From contig NZ_AULI01000007.1 in NCBI RefSeq assembly GCF_000425205.1, positions 1 through 64,000 of the forward strand: DNA of 64,000 nucleotides. The letters run 5' to 3'. Both the position numbers and the translations under genes were made by a program. Positions 44,412 to 52,420 of this stretch are shown piece by piece; the first letter of the stretch is position 1; each line of letters begins with the position of its first letter. This DNA comes from Pontibacillus halophilus JSM 076056 = DSM 19796. GTDB lineage: Bacteria > Bacillota > Bacilli > Bacillales > BH030062. Below the pieces are notes generated by a model, which saw only the letters and a list, made by a program, of their open reading frames with translations, was not told the origin of the DNA and did not search any database.

Positions 44412-44924
44412 ATGAAATACGGTATTGCACTCTTTCCATCTAAAGAAATTCAAGACGTAGCCAATTCATTCCGTAAGCGCTATGACACGAATTATGCGCT
44501 CATCCCGCCTCACGTAACTGTGAAGGAAGCATTTGAAATTGGCAGCAAGGATGAAATTGAAGCCTACATTCCGAAGTTGAAGGAAATTGCGAAAGAAACT
44601 CAACCATTTTCCTTAATTGCTAAGAAGTTAAGTACGTTTTCACCGGTTACGAATACCATTTATATGAAGGTAGAGCCAGTTGACGAACTTTGTAAGCTAA
44701 ATGAGAAATTGTTATCTACTGACCTACCTGATGACCGAAAGTATGCCTTCGTTCCCCATATTACCATTGCTCAGAATCTATCTGACGATGAGCATTCTGA
44801 TGTATATGGAAGCCTTCAAATGAAGTCATTTGAATTTGAAGAAACCATTGACCGCTTCCAACTGCTCTATCAGCTTGAGAACGGCATGTGGACAGTATAT
44901 GAAACCTTCAGATTTGGAGAGTAA
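44412..44924 (+). CDS. yjcG: 2H phosphoesterase / 2'-5' RNA ligase-like protein (YjcG)
   Basis: The 170-aa protein has the two H-x-T motifs of the 2H fold: PHVTV near residue 37 and PHITI near 117. They are placed symmetrically to act on cyclic or 2'-5' phosphodiesters. The length and sequence match Bacillus YjcG. GGGAGG precedes the ATG. It is followed by yjcF with an 8-bp gap. Confidence 0.9.
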   Translation: MKYGIALFPSKEIQDVANSFRKRYDTNYALIPPHVTVKEAFEIGSKDEIEAYIPKLKEIAKETQPFSLIAKKLSTFSPVTNTIYMKVEPVDELCKLNEKLLSTDLPDDRKYAFVPHITIAQNLSDDEHSDVYGSLQMKSFEFEETIDRFQLLYQLENGMWTVYETFRFGE

Positions 44925-44931
44925 TACGTAC

Positions 44932-45360
44932 ATGATGAACATAATTGAAGCAACATCAAAAGCACAAATTGAAGATGCCTATGCCATCCGCCGTGATGTA
45001 TTTGTCAATGAGCAAGGTGTATCTTTAGATGAAGAAATGGACGAACATGATGACTCCGCAACTCATCTAGTAGGATACCTTGAAGATGAGGCAGTCGCTG
45101 CTTCTCGCCTTCGCTTCGTTGACAAATATGGAAAGTTCGAGCGAATTTCTGTCCTATCTTCCAAGCGAGGGAAATCCTTTGGAAAGCAAATGATTGAAGC
45201 AATGGAGACAATCACTAGAAATCGTGGTTACCACTATGCGAAGCTTAACGCACAAGTACAAGCACTTGGCTTCTACCAGTCATTAGGCTACGAAGTGGTT
45301 AGCGATGAATTCCTAGACGCAGGAATCCCTCACGTCACGATGACGAAAGCTTTGGCATAA
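44932..45360 (+). CDS. yjcF: GNAT-family N-acetyltransferase (YjcF)
   Basis: The 142-aa protein has a GNAT fold with acyl-CoA-binding loop VLSSKRGKSFGKQMIEAM near residue 78 and LNAQVQALGFYQSLGYEVV near 105. It matches Bacillus YjcF; synteny with yjcG and yjcH supports this. Start ATG 44932 or the adjacent ATG 44935; GGAGAG lies 11-14 nt upstream. The acceptor substrate is unknown. Confidence 0.9.
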   Translation: MMNIIEATSKAQIEDAYAIRRDVFVNEQGVSLDEEMDEHDDSATHLVGYLEDEAVAASRLRFVDKYGKFERISVLSSKRGKSFGKQMIEAMETITRNRGYHYAKLNAQVQALGFYQSLGYEVVSDEFLDAGIPHVTMTKALA

Positions 45361-45379
45361 CCATACAGAACTAAACTAG

Positions 45380-45411
45380 AAAGAGTGAAGCCTAGGGTTT
45401 CACTCTTTTTT
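45380..45411 (+). terminator. Rho-independent terminator of yjcHGF
   Basis: AAAGAGTGAA pairs with TTTCACTCTTT over a CCTAGG core, then TTTTT. Confidence 0.8.
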
Positions 45412-45492
45412 GTGTTTTAACTACAGGGATGCACGTATGCCCCCCCTTCTTTCTGGCTATATTGGGTTAATAGAGAATGAAGGGTGGGGCTT

Positions 45493-46167
45493 ATGGAATT
45501 CTTCAGCATATTTACGGATACGATTGTGGGGTTTCTATGTCTCTTCGCATTGACGAAGGTACTCGGGAAATCACAGATCACACAAATTACCGCGTTTGAT
45601 TTCATTGCGGCGCTCGTCCTCGGTGAATTGGTCGGGAACGCACTTTATGATCCAGATACAGGAATTAAAGAGATTCTGTTTGCCGTCTTTCTTTGGGGAC
45701 TGTTAATCTATAGCACAGAATGGGTAACACAGAAATTCAAGAAGACCCGTGGGCCGCTTGAAGGCCGTCCAAATATTATTATTTACGAGGGGAAAGTACA
45801 AAAGGAAGAGATGACGAAGGGGAAGCTCGACATGAACCAGTTGCAACACTTACTTCGTTCTAAAGAAATCTTCTCACTACGCGATGTAGCCTTCGCGATT
45901 CTCGAAACAGATGGAACTGTTTCAGTTCTTAAAAGTTCGGAGGCACAGACACCTTCTCGACAAGACCTGGAACTTGACCAAGAGCCCGTTAAGTTACCGC
46001 TTATGGTCATTTCAGACGGAGAACTTATTGAAGATAACATCAAAGAAGCGAACGTAGACTCCAAGTGGTTGCAAGAGGAACTGAAACAACATGATGTCCA
46101 ATCGTATAAAGACGTCATGTATGCAGAATACATTCAAGGAGAACCTTTGTACGTTATTCCGTACTAA
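45493..46167 (+). CDS. DUF421 (YetF-type) membrane protein
   Basis: The 224-aa protein has three N-terminal helices and a cytoplasmic YetF/DUF421 domain (GRPNIIIYEGKVQKEEMTKG, then ALLRSK-like HLLRSKEIFSLRDVAFAILE). The family is common in spore-forming bacilli and several members are sporulation- or membrane-associated with unknown activity. I chose ATG 45493 after GAAGGGTGGGG; a GTG three codons earlier overlaps that site. It converges on the MBL hydrolase gene with a 14-bp overlap of ends. Confidence 0.8.
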   Translation: MEFFSIFTDTIVGFLCLFALTKVLGKSQITQITAFDFIAALVLGELVGNALYDPDTGIKEILFAVFLWGLLIYSTEWVTQKFKKTRGPLEGRPNIIIYEGKVQKEEMTKGKLDMNQLQHLLRSKEIFSLRDVAFAILETDGTVSVLKSSEAQTPSRQDLELDQEPVKLPLMVISDGELIEDNIKEANVDSKWLQEELKQHDVQSYKDVMYAEYIQGEPLYVIPY

Positions 46168-47068
46168 GGTTCTCCTTGTTAGCTTCAAAGACCCATTTGT
46201 AATCTTTTATTCGATACGTAATTTCTTCTTGCTTCAATAGCGCTACAATATAAGCCGTCACAGCTGTACGGAATAAGAGCCATGCACCTAGCTGTTCGGC
46301 CTTTACTTCATATGTGTCACACATATAGACTACGAGTTCCTCATGTGAGACAGGACCCTTGCTGACAATCTTTTGTTTCAACATATAAAGAAGTTCATGA
46401 TGATAGGCGATGTTGGCATCTACCGTTTCATGGTAATCTTCTTCGAACACCCCATGCCCTGGTACCGCTCCCATACAAGAGATTCGCTTCAACTTGTAGA
46501 GGCTTTGAACAGCCAAGTGAGCATCTGTTAGAAACGGAATTCCGTGCTTATGCAGTTGCTCTTCTGCGAAATAACTATCTCCAGCGTAAAGAATATCATG
46601 AGTGAGTAAGCCTAGCTGATGGTAGCTATGTCCAGGTAATAAATACGTGGTAAAGTTAAATCCATCTCGTTCGTATATGCCTTCTTGAAGCACCTCATCT
46701 ATAAAGATGGGCTTCCCTTCTAGAAATTTATTACGCAGCTCTGGGAGAGGGTCGTTTCCGCCGAAGAGATAGAGAGGCTCTAAGGATGGGTTGCGTAAGA
46801 TGGCTTCTTCAAACTGAGGCGCAAATGTGTAGACGAATTGCCTTTGCTGTAAGTAAGATGCACCCCCATAGTGGTCTGAGTGAGCATGAGTAATAAATAG
46901 GTGTGTAACCGGAAGCTCGTGCTTGTCGAGTTCCTTCAGCACCTTCTTCATTGTCTGATGATCAATCCCGGCATCAATCAGCATTCCTTTGTCTTCTTGA
47001 TGGACATACCCTATGTTTGCTGCGCCTTCTATATAATAACAGTAGGTGTTTAGTTTGGTTAACTTCAT
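46154..47068 (-). CDS. MBL-fold metallo-hydrolase
   Basis: The 304-aa protein has the metallo-beta-lactamase motif HAHSDHYGG near residue 60, PGHSYHQLG near 150 and a C-terminal helical winged-helix-like region (VSHEELVVYMCDTYEVKA). This layout resembles glyoxalase II- and LACTB2-like hydrolases that act on thioesters or nucleic acid. I chose ATG 47068 with AAAGGAG upstream. It lies 29 bp after the preceding small gene. Confidence 0.85.
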   Translation of the reverse strand: MKLTKLNTYCYYIEGAANIGYVHQEDKGMLIDAGIDHQTMKKVLKELDKHELPVTHLFITHAHSDHYGGASYLQQRQFVYTFAPQFEEAILRNPSLEPLYLFGGNDPLPELRNKFLEGKPIFIDEVLQEGIYERDGFNFTTYLLPGHSYHQLGLLTHDILYAGDSYFAEEQLHKHGIPFLTDAHLAVQSLYKLKRISCMGAVPGHGVFEEDYHETVDANIAYHHELLYMLKQKIVSKGPVSHEELVVYMCDTYEVKAEQLGAWLLFRTAVTAYIVALLKQEEITYRIKDYKWVFEANKENLSTE

Positions 47069-47097
47069 CACATCGACTCCTTTGTGAGGACGTATCA

Positions 47098-47409
47098 CTA
47101 AACACTTTCGTTAACGAATTGGCCTTTTCCTGTTAGCTCGGCTATATTTACGTCATGGAGAGGAGCACGTTCATGGGCGTGTAGACCTTCAGGTGTATAG
47201 AGCTGTGCGCGCTGTTCTCTATGAAACTGCAAATCTTTCCGCTTCTCTTCTCGAGGCATTTCATCCATGTGCTGTTGCAATTCTTTCACCCACTGCACGC
47301 GTGTTAATGGTTCAACCTGAAGTTTCGTACGAGCTTGCTGCATTTCGACACGCTTCTTATAATCTTGGTACTGATAATGTGTAATCGGCATAATGTAACC
47401 CATGTGCAT
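47098..47409 (-). CDS. Hypothetical charged protein (103 aa)
   Basis: A soluble, Arg/Glu/Gln-rich helical protein (YQYQDYKKRVEMQQARTKLQ, then RVQWVKELQQHMDEMPREEK). GAAGGGAG precedes the ATG. It probably shares an operon with the MBL hydrolase. It is restricted in style to Bacillaceae; not recognised. Confidence 0.65.
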   Translation of the reverse strand: MHMGYIMPITHYQYQDYKKRVEMQQARTKLQVEPLTRVQWVKELQQHMDEMPREEKRKDLQFHREQRAQLYTPEGLHAHERAPLHDVNIAELTGKGQFVNESV

Positions 47410-47572
47410 TTGCTCCCTTCAAGTACAATTACTATTTATTACTACACCCTACCCGAATCTCCTCTTTTCTATGCCACAAATTCTTAAATCTACAAGTTTC
47501 TTCAATGAATAACGTTCGTTTCATTTCGTTCGATTGCAATCAATAAGAAAGCCTACCCTCTACTGGGTAGAC

Positions 47573-47812
47573 TTATGAATCATCCATTTTCTTCTCAAAT
47601 TCGTCCATCATTTTTTCAAAGTCTGCTATCCCTTTTTGGAAGTTGTTGTTCCATTTCCCGAATGAACCATCCCAATCGGTCATCATTTTCGTATGTTGAG
47701 TATACTTTTTCTCAGGGTAGTATTGGATCCATTTTTCTCCTGTATCCATATGTTTATGAATGTCATGGAAAGGCTTCATCCACTTAGGTTGAAAAATACG
47801 GGGACGCATCAT
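47573..47812 (-). CDS. Hypothetical protein (79 aa), Trp/Lys/Met-rich
   Basis: A soluble protein with many aromatic residues (PRIFQPKWMKPFHDIHKHMD; MTDWDGSFGKWNNNFQKGIA) and an acidic tail. Its start lies 6 bp after the stop of the Cys-Gly-Cys small protein, so translation is probably coupled. It sits at the edge of the spore-coat cluster; a spore role is possible but not shown. Confidence 0.6.
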   Translation of the reverse strand: MMRPRIFQPKWMKPFHDIHKHMDTGEKWIQYYPEKKYTQHTKMMTDWDGSFGKWNNNFQKGIADFEKMMDEFEKKMDDS

Positions 47813-47818
47813 AACGCA

Positions 47819-47962
47819 TTACGCCTTTTTCTTTCCACAACCACAGCCGCCTTTTTTCTTTACAGCGCCGGTAGTTGCACCTTTCGGACGGACATGTTTA
47901 ATTGAAGTATTTGATGTACCCGCTTGTTTCTTCAGCATGGCTTCATATGCACTCTTTCTCAC
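47819..47962 (-). CDS. Small basic protein with Gly-Cys tail (47 aa)
   Basis: GTG 47962 follows AAAGGATGGG and opens a 47-codon frame: RKSAYEAMLKKQAGTSNTS, then HVRPKGATTGAVKKKGGCGC plus GKKKA. The lysine-rich GCGCGKKKA end could bind metal or become cross-linked in the spore coat. It is encoded just before the 79-aa protein in one operon. Confidence 0.6.
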   Translation of the reverse strand: MRKSAYEAMLKKQAGTSNTSIKHVRPKGATTGAVKKKGGCGCGKKKA

Positions 47963-48044
47963 TTTAAACCCATCCTTTCTTAATGGACGTACTCCTTGTA
48001 AAGTATATGTTCTTCCCTACTTTATGGTGTAGGTCAATCCCACA

Positions 48045-48386
48045 CTACTTGTCAAAATGGAATAAAAGGGCTGCCGCCCCACTCACAGCGAACAAGAGTA
48101 GCACTGGCTCAAGAATAGGGACATAAAAGTATACGAGCAACACGCCAAGTGTTACCCAGAAACCCGTGCACCAATGGCAGGTTAGCATCTCCCCAAAGAA
48201 GGCTCGAATTCCTGCTCCCTTTACCTTTACATACGTCTCCTTAACGCCCTCTTCATTCTCTTGTTGAAACTCTTCTAAGAAAGGCGCTCGGAACCATTCC
48301 ATAATGGTGTCATAGACGAGTAGTCTTGTGATTCGGAAGCTAGCCAGACTGAGCAAGGCAAGCTCCATCCACATTAACCCTGCCAC
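48045..48386 (-). CDS. yjcA: DUF1360 sporulation membrane protein (YjcA-like)
   Basis: The 113-aa protein has an N-terminal helix, a middle charged segment and two C-terminal helices around LTCHWCTGFWVTLGVLL, whose C-x2-C is the DUF1360 signature. B. subtilis YjcA is a DUF1360 protein encoded next to the cotVWXYZ cluster, which matches the neighbours here. GGGAGGGGGG precedes GTG 48386; ATG 48374 is an alternative. A CATAGGATA element lies about 20-30 bp upstream. Confidence 0.8.
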   Translation of the reverse strand: MAGLMWMELALLSLASFRITRLLVYDTIMEWFRAPFLEEFQQENEEGVKETYVKVKGAGIRAFFGEMLTCHWCTGFWVTLGVLLVYFYVPILEPVLLLFAVSGAAALLFHFDK

Positions 48387-48407
48387 GTTTATCCCTCCCC
48401 CCTTCCT

Positions 48408-48416
48408 TATCCTATG
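48408..48416 (-). promoter_or_regulatory. Sigma-K-like -10 element before yjcA
   Basis: CATAGGATA matches CATA-N3-TA and is identical to the element before the 85-aa gene. No well-spaced AC -35 is visible, so confidence is limited. Confidence 0.4.
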
Positions 48417-48469
48417 TAAGAGGAGTGAAGAATTTGTTTACCATTTTCACGGACAACCTATGCATAAAG

Positions 48470-48502
48470 AAAACCCTCTCCCTTATATATTGGGAGAGGG
48501 TT
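48470..48502 (-). terminator. Rho-independent terminator
   Basis: AACCCTCTCCC and GGGAGAGGGTT form an 11-bp stem, with T-rich sequence following on the minus strand. Confidence 0.8.
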
Positions 48503-48509
48503 GTTATGG

Positions 48510-48767
48510 TTAAATCCAGGAGAACGGTGGGCGTTGCTGCTCATCATTAGTATCTGCTTCTTCAGTAGCTTCTGCCTCTTCGTTAACTTCTTCCGTTTCC
48601 ACTTCAGCCTCAGCTGCCTCCGCTTCTTGGTAACGAGGATTTCCAAAGAACGGATCCATTCTACGAGGACGATCATCTGGACGTTGGCGACGCGGTTCAA
48701 TAATAACGTTCTCAGCATGAATGACTAAATCATCTACATGGATCACACGTTTTTTCTTCTCAGACAT
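48510..48767 (-). CDS. Probable spore coat-associated protein (85 aa)
   Basis: A soluble protein with a basic first half (SEKKKRVIHVDDLVIHAENV, then PRRQRPDDRPRRMDPFFG) and a highly acidic Glu/Ala/Thr second half ending PPFSWI. ATG 48767 follows AAAGGAG; a GTG three codons upstream overlaps it. A full sigma-K-like promoter lies upstream and the gene is divergent from cotZ, which suggests a mother-cell coat protein. No named family recognised. Confidence 0.65.
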   Translation of the reverse strand: MSEKKKRVIHVDDLVIHAENVIIEPRRQRPDDRPRRMDPFFGNPRYQEAEAAEAEVETEEVNEEAEATEEADTNDEQQRPPFSWI

Positions 48768-48801
48768 TCCTTCCACTCCTTTACTGTCCTGTAATCGTTA
48801 C

Positions 48802-48827
48802 TATCCTATGTAGTTGACCTATTCCGT
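48802..48827 (-). promoter_or_regulatory. Sigma-K-like promoter of the 85-aa gene
   Basis: On the minus strand AC (48827-48826), 15 bp, CATAGGATA (48810-48802), fitting AC-N15-16-CATA-N3-TA. Confidence 0.55.
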
Positions 48828-48910
48828 GTATAGTCATTCGCCCGTTTTTCGAAAAAAGCTGATTTACATTTCATTCGGGCTTATGCCTGAAAATACGGGC
48901 TAGCGCCCAC

Positions 48911-48937
48911 ACAAACGGAGCAAACGCACATATGTTA
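48911..48937 (+). promoter_or_regulatory. Sigma-K-like promoter of cotZ
   Basis: AC (48911-48912), 16 bp, CATATGTTA (48929-48937). It lies 42 bp upstream of the cotZ ATG. Confidence 0.65.
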
Positions 48938-48979
48938 GTAAAGACAATAGTCAAACTTTAGAGAAAGGGGAAATGTCAC

Positions 48980-49450
48980 ATGAGTTGTGGAGATAAACAC
49001 AAAAGTGGTAACTGTGTTAAAGATATCCTACGCGAAATCGTAGATGCTCAAAATGATGTCGTTCATGAGTGTCAATCAAGTTGTGAGCAGTCCATCAATG
49101 ATTTACTTGGCAACATGGGAGGAGGAAACGGTCTAGATACAGTACCCGTTATCCTTTACTGCAAAGACTGTAAACCTTTCGTTGGTTACGGTACAAAACG
49201 CAGAATGAACGGCTCTCTACACGACCTTATCTCAAGCTTTGTATTCCGCGTTAAAGAAGTCGATGACCATACAAACTGTGCGGTTCTTGAACTTCTAAGC
49301 GAAGATGAAGAGTGCTTAGACGACATTTGTGAGCAAGAAATCAACGACCTTCGTGTTACAGGAATCTGCATTACAGTAGACCTTGACTGTTTCTGTCACA
49401 TCACATGCCTTCCTGCAATCAACGCTCTTGGACCTTCTTCAGACGACTAA
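48980..49450 (+). CDS. cotZ: Spore coat/crust protein CotZ (CotY/ExsY family)
   Basis: The 156-aa protein is Cys-rich (CVKDILREIVDAQNDV; VILYCKDCKPFVGYGTK; CFCHITCLPAINAL), the family pattern of CotY, CotZ and ExsY, which self-assemble by disulfides into the outermost spore crust or exosporium basal layer. Only one copy is present, whereas B. subtilis has adjacent cotZ and cotY plus cotVWX. A sigma-K-like promoter precedes it. The coding region is followed by a terminator. Confidence 0.9.
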   Translation: MSCGDKHKSGNCVKDILREIVDAQNDVVHECQSSCEQSINDLLGNMGGGNGLDTVPVILYCKDCKPFVGYGTKRRMNGSLHDLISSFVFRVKEVDDHTNCAVLELLSEDEECLDDICEQEINDLRVTGICITVDLDCFCHITCLPAINALGPSSDD

Positions 49451-49490
49451 GGGACAGCGTACGTTATTAAACTAACAAGCTATTCACACA

Positions 49491-49528
49491 AAAAGCCCAG
49501 CGTTCTCCATTAGAACCCTGGGCTTCCT
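49491..49528 (+). terminator. Rho-independent terminator of cotZ
   Basis: AAGCCCAG-C-GTTCT pairs with AGAAC-C-CTGGGCTT, followed by CCTTTGTG. Confidence 0.75.
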
Positions 49529-49593
49529 TTGTGTCTTCATTAGTGAATGAGTGAACCATTGTAAGTTCATCCGTCGAACGTGCTCACCAAAAC

Positions 49594-49619
49594 AAAAAAC
49601 TACCTGAAACAGGTAGTTT
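49594..49619 (-). terminator. Rho-independent terminator overlapping the cotO stop
   Basis: AAACTACCTG and CAGGTAGTTT form a 10-bp stem with an AAA loop; a T-run follows on the minus strand. Confidence 0.75.
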
Positions 49620-50157
49620 AGAAGCCAAGCAATCGAATATCGCGAATCGTATCGAATTCGATAAATGCTTCGTATGGGCGACGAATGGTCTTCATGCCAA
49701 CGACGCCATCTTCAAAGGTTTCAATTAGTCCACGATGACTGCCTTCCTCTGTAATGACTTCACATTTCATCTTAGGTACTTGAGGCGGCAATGAGATGAA
49801 GTATTCCACTTTCTCCTCCACATTCATATCACGGAAACGACGACGCCTCGAGATGGTAGAGGTCTGTTCTTGTGCCATCGTTTCGTTGTTCGTCCCCTGC
49901 TCTTCAGCCTCGGCGACTTCATTGGAAATTTCTCTAACAGGTTGTTCTTCTACATCTTGAGGAACAGGCTTCACCTCTAACGCTTTCCGTCTCTCCTTTT
50001 CTCCTTGGGACATTTCTTTCTTTAATGACACCTTTTTGTTTGGTTTAGTTTCACGAGACGAGCGATATGTCGTTTGCATTTTCGCTTCAGCTTGAGCGTA
50101 ATTTGGCTGTGTAATATAAAGCATCGGAGGACGAGCTGTCTTTTTGTTGTCACTCAT
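49618..50157 (-). CDS. cotO: Spore coat protein CotO
   Basis: The 179-aa protein has a basic N-terminal part (PPMLYITQPNYAQAEAKMQT), a disordered charged middle and the conserved CotO C-terminus (NVEEKVEYFISLPPQVPKMK, then CEVITEEG and DTIRDIRLLGF). CotO guides late coat and crust assembly. It sits next to cotZ as in B. subtilis (yjbX-cotZ). A CATACGTTA element lies upstream. In B. subtilis the other neighbour is fabI, which here is 13.6 kb away. Confidence 0.85.
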   Translation of the reverse strand: MSDNKKTARPPMLYITQPNYAQAEAKMQTTYRSSRETKPNKKVSLKKEMSQGEKERRKALEVKPVPQDVEEQPVREISNEVAEAEEQGTNNETMAQEQTSTISRRRRFRDMNVEEKVEYFISLPPQVPKMKCEVITEEGSHRGLIETFEDGVVGMKTIRRPYEAFIEFDTIRDIRLLGF

Positions 50158-50225
50158 AATGAATCTCTCCTTTAGTTAAGATGAACAGATGCACTCCTCG
50201 TGCTATAGGCAAAAAGCCTTTATTC

Positions 50226-50253
50226 TAACGTATGCATGGAAAATGGGAAAAGT
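50226..50253 (-). promoter_or_regulatory. Sigma-K-like promoter of cotO
   Basis: On the minus strand AC (50253-50252), 17 bp, CATACGTTA (50234-50226). Confidence 0.5.
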
Positions 50254-50287
50254 GCCCTCCTTTTTCCAAGGAGAACTCATAGATGTA

Positions 50288-50326
50288 TAAAATCCCCCTC
50301 CTCGACTGACCGAGAAGGGGGATTTC
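50288..50326 (-). terminator. Rho-independent terminator of the met operon
   Basis: AAATCCCCCTTCTCG pairs with CGAGGAGGGGGATTT with a 6-nt loop, directly after the amidohydrolase stop. Confidence 0.8.
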
Positions 50327-51514
50327 TTATACGTTGCTCTTAAATTCCTCTTGAATGACTCGAAGGATCATTGGTTTCGTAAGCAAATCAAGCCCTGTTA
50401 ACGCGAGAGCTTTCGCCCCTTTCATGAGAGCCTTATCCCCTACTTCAGACTTAGCCGCTTCACGAAAGGCGTCTGTATGAGGAACTAAATTGCTATCCCC
50501 AATCTTAATGTAAGGATGAATGGTTGGAACGACGCGACTAATATTCCCCGCATCTGTTGAACCAATGCCAATCTTTGAATGCTTATACTCTTCACCTAAA
50601 TCTACGATATGTTTCTTAAACAACTCGTCGAAAGCTTCATTTAACACGAGATGATCGACACCATTCTGAATGTGGGTCGCTTTCATAGTAGCACCCGTCT
50701 GCAGCGCAGCACCCTCAGCAATCTGCTTGACTACTGCAGTTATATCGTTGCACGACTCTCGCGTTTTCGCACGAATGTAGAATCTAGCTCTGGCGTAGTC
50801 TGGAACGACATTCGGTGCCTCGCCCCCATCAAGGATTACACCATGAATCCGCACATCGTCTGTAACATGCTGACGCATCGCGTTCACTCCATTATATAGT
50901 TGAATAACCCCATCTAACGCGTTAATGCCAGCCTCAGGGTTCGCCGCTGCGTGTGCAGACACGCCAAAGAATTCAAAATCAATGGGGTCAACAGCTAACG
51001 ATGGAGACGTACCACTCGTTTCTGCTTGGGGATGCACCATCATGGCAGCGTCCAAGTCCTGAACGAGTCCGTGACGAACGAACGTCCCTTTGGCGCTACC
51101 GTTCGGACCACCTTCTTCAGCGGGGGTTCCAAGCACAACTACTTCACCACCGACTTCGTCAATGACCTCAGCCAAAGCAATAGCTGCAGCGACACTTGTC
51201 GTTCCAATTAGATTATGCCCACAAGCATGGCCAAGACCAGGTAAGGCATCATATTCGGCTAAGTAGCCAATCTTCGGTCCATCAAGCGCAGATTTCTTAC
51301 GTGCTATAAATGCAGTGTCGTGTTCAGGGATTCCAGCTTGCACGTCGAACCCAGCTTCTTCTAACAATCGTTGCAACTGCGCAGTAGCGAAATACTCCTC
51401 ATTGCCGATTTCAGGACGTTCATGGATGGCATGTGAGGTGGCCACGTAAGCCTGTCGATTCTCTTCAATACTCTTAATGATTCGTCGTTCTAGCGATTCA
51501 ACCGCGATTGCCAT
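50327..51514 (-). CDS. M20-family amidohydrolase (N-acyl amino acid hydrolase type)
   Basis: The 395-aa protein has M20D features: HAIHERPEIGNEEYFATAQL, AEYDALPGLGHACGHNLIGT, GTPAEEGGPNG with the metal and general-base acids, and GIGSTDAGNISRVVPTIHPY near the end. Such enzymes deacylate N-acyl or amidated amino acids. It is the last gene of the S-box-controlled methionine-import operon, 20 bp after metQ, so an N-acetyl or N-formyl methionine or S-methyl-cysteine derivative is a plausible substrate. I chose ATG 51514 with AGAGGGAG upstream. Confidence 0.85.
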   Translation of the reverse strand: MAIAVESLERRIIKSIEENRQAYVATSHAIHERPEIGNEEYFATAQLQRLLEEAGFDVQAGIPEHDTAFIARKKSALDGPKIGYLAEYDALPGLGHACGHNLIGTTSVAAAIALAEVIDEVGGEVVVLGTPAEEGGPNGSAKGTFVRHGLVQDLDAAMMVHPQAETSGTSPSLAVDPIDFEFFGVSAHAAANPEAGINALDGVIQLYNGVNAMRQHVTDDVRIHGVILDGGEAPNVVPDYARARFYIRAKTRESCNDITAVVKQIAEGAALQTGATMKATHIQNGVDHLVLNEAFDELFKKHIVDLGEEYKHSKIGIGSTDAGNISRVVPTIHPYIKIGDSNLVPHTDAFREAAKSEVGDKALMKGAKALALTGLDLLTKPMILRVIQEEFKSNV

Positions 51515-51533
51515 GTGCGTCACTCCCTCTTTC

Positions 51534-52391
51534 TTACCAGCCAATTTCCTCAAGTTCCACGTATGTTGGAATGAGAGAATCGTTGTATACTTCACGAATA
51601 TGCTCCGCTACTTCTTCCGTTTGGTAGATTTCTACAATCTTCTGATAGGCTGCTCGATCTGTTTCATCTGCTCTAGCGGCAATAATGTTGATATAAGGAG
51701 TAGCCGTGTCGCCTTCAAGATAAATGGCATCATCAACTGGTGTGAATCCAGCTTCAACAGCTACCCCATTGTTGATAATGGATGCAGCGACGTCTGGCAA
51801 TACACGAGGAGTTTGTGCAGCTACGACCGTTTCAAACTGAAGGTTCTTCGGGTTCCCCTCAATCTCTTCCAAGGAACCATTTCCATCGAAATCATCCGGC
51901 AACTCAATTAACTCCGCTTTCTCAAGCAATAAGAGTGCACGCCCCATGTTGGTCGCCTCATTAGGAACTGCTATCTTAGCTCCGTCAGGAATCTCTGATA
52001 CTTCTTCGTATTCATCGGAGTAAATCCCCATTGGGGCAATCAGGGTTGTACCAATAGGCTCTAAGTCGAGGTCATGGTCTTTAATGAATTGATCGAAATA
52101 AGAAACCGTCTGGAAGGCATTCAGGTCAATATCCCCGTCAGCTAGTGCCATATTCGGACGAACATAATCTGCGAATTCAACAAGCTCAATTTCAATGCCC
52201 TCTTTCGCAGCTTCCTCTTGAATGTATTCCCATATCGGAACCCCAGACCCGTTCAACCCAACTTTCACTTGTACTGGCTCTTCGCTATCCCCTGTTCCTT
52301 CACCACTTGCATCGTCAGAACCGCCACACGCGGCTAAGAATAAGGCTAGACTAAGGAATAATGCTGTAAATAAAAAGCGTGATGCTTTCAT
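51534..52391 (-). CDS. metQ: MetQ-type methionine-binding lipoprotein, second copy
   Basis: The 285-aa NlpA/MetQ protein has a lipobox LAAC (Cys22), an acidic linker, then VKVGLNGSGVPIWEYIQEEA and FADYVRPNMALADGDIDLNA. It delivers methionine or a related compound to MetP/MetN. Most positions are identical to the paralogue directly upstream (52421-53278), 29 bp away, so this is a tandem duplication with divergence mainly in the signal and linker. Whether the two copies differ in ligand is open. Confidence 0.9.
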   Translation of the reverse strand: MKASRFLFTALFLSLALFLAACGGSDDASGEGTGDSEEPVQVKVGLNGSGVPIWEYIQEEAAKEGIEIELVEFADYVRPNMALADGDIDLNAFQTVSYFDQFIKDHDLDLEPIGTTLIAPMGIYSDEYEEVSEIPDGAKIAVPNEATNMGRALLLLEKAELIELPDDFDGNGSLEEIEGNPKNLQFETVVAAQTPRVLPDVAASIINNGVAVEAGFTPVDDAIYLEGDTATPYINIIAARADETDRAAYQKIVEIYQTEEVAEHIREVYNDSLIPTYVELEEIGW

Positions 52392-52420
52392 GGTATGTCC
52401 CCCCTAATGTGTGTAGTCGT

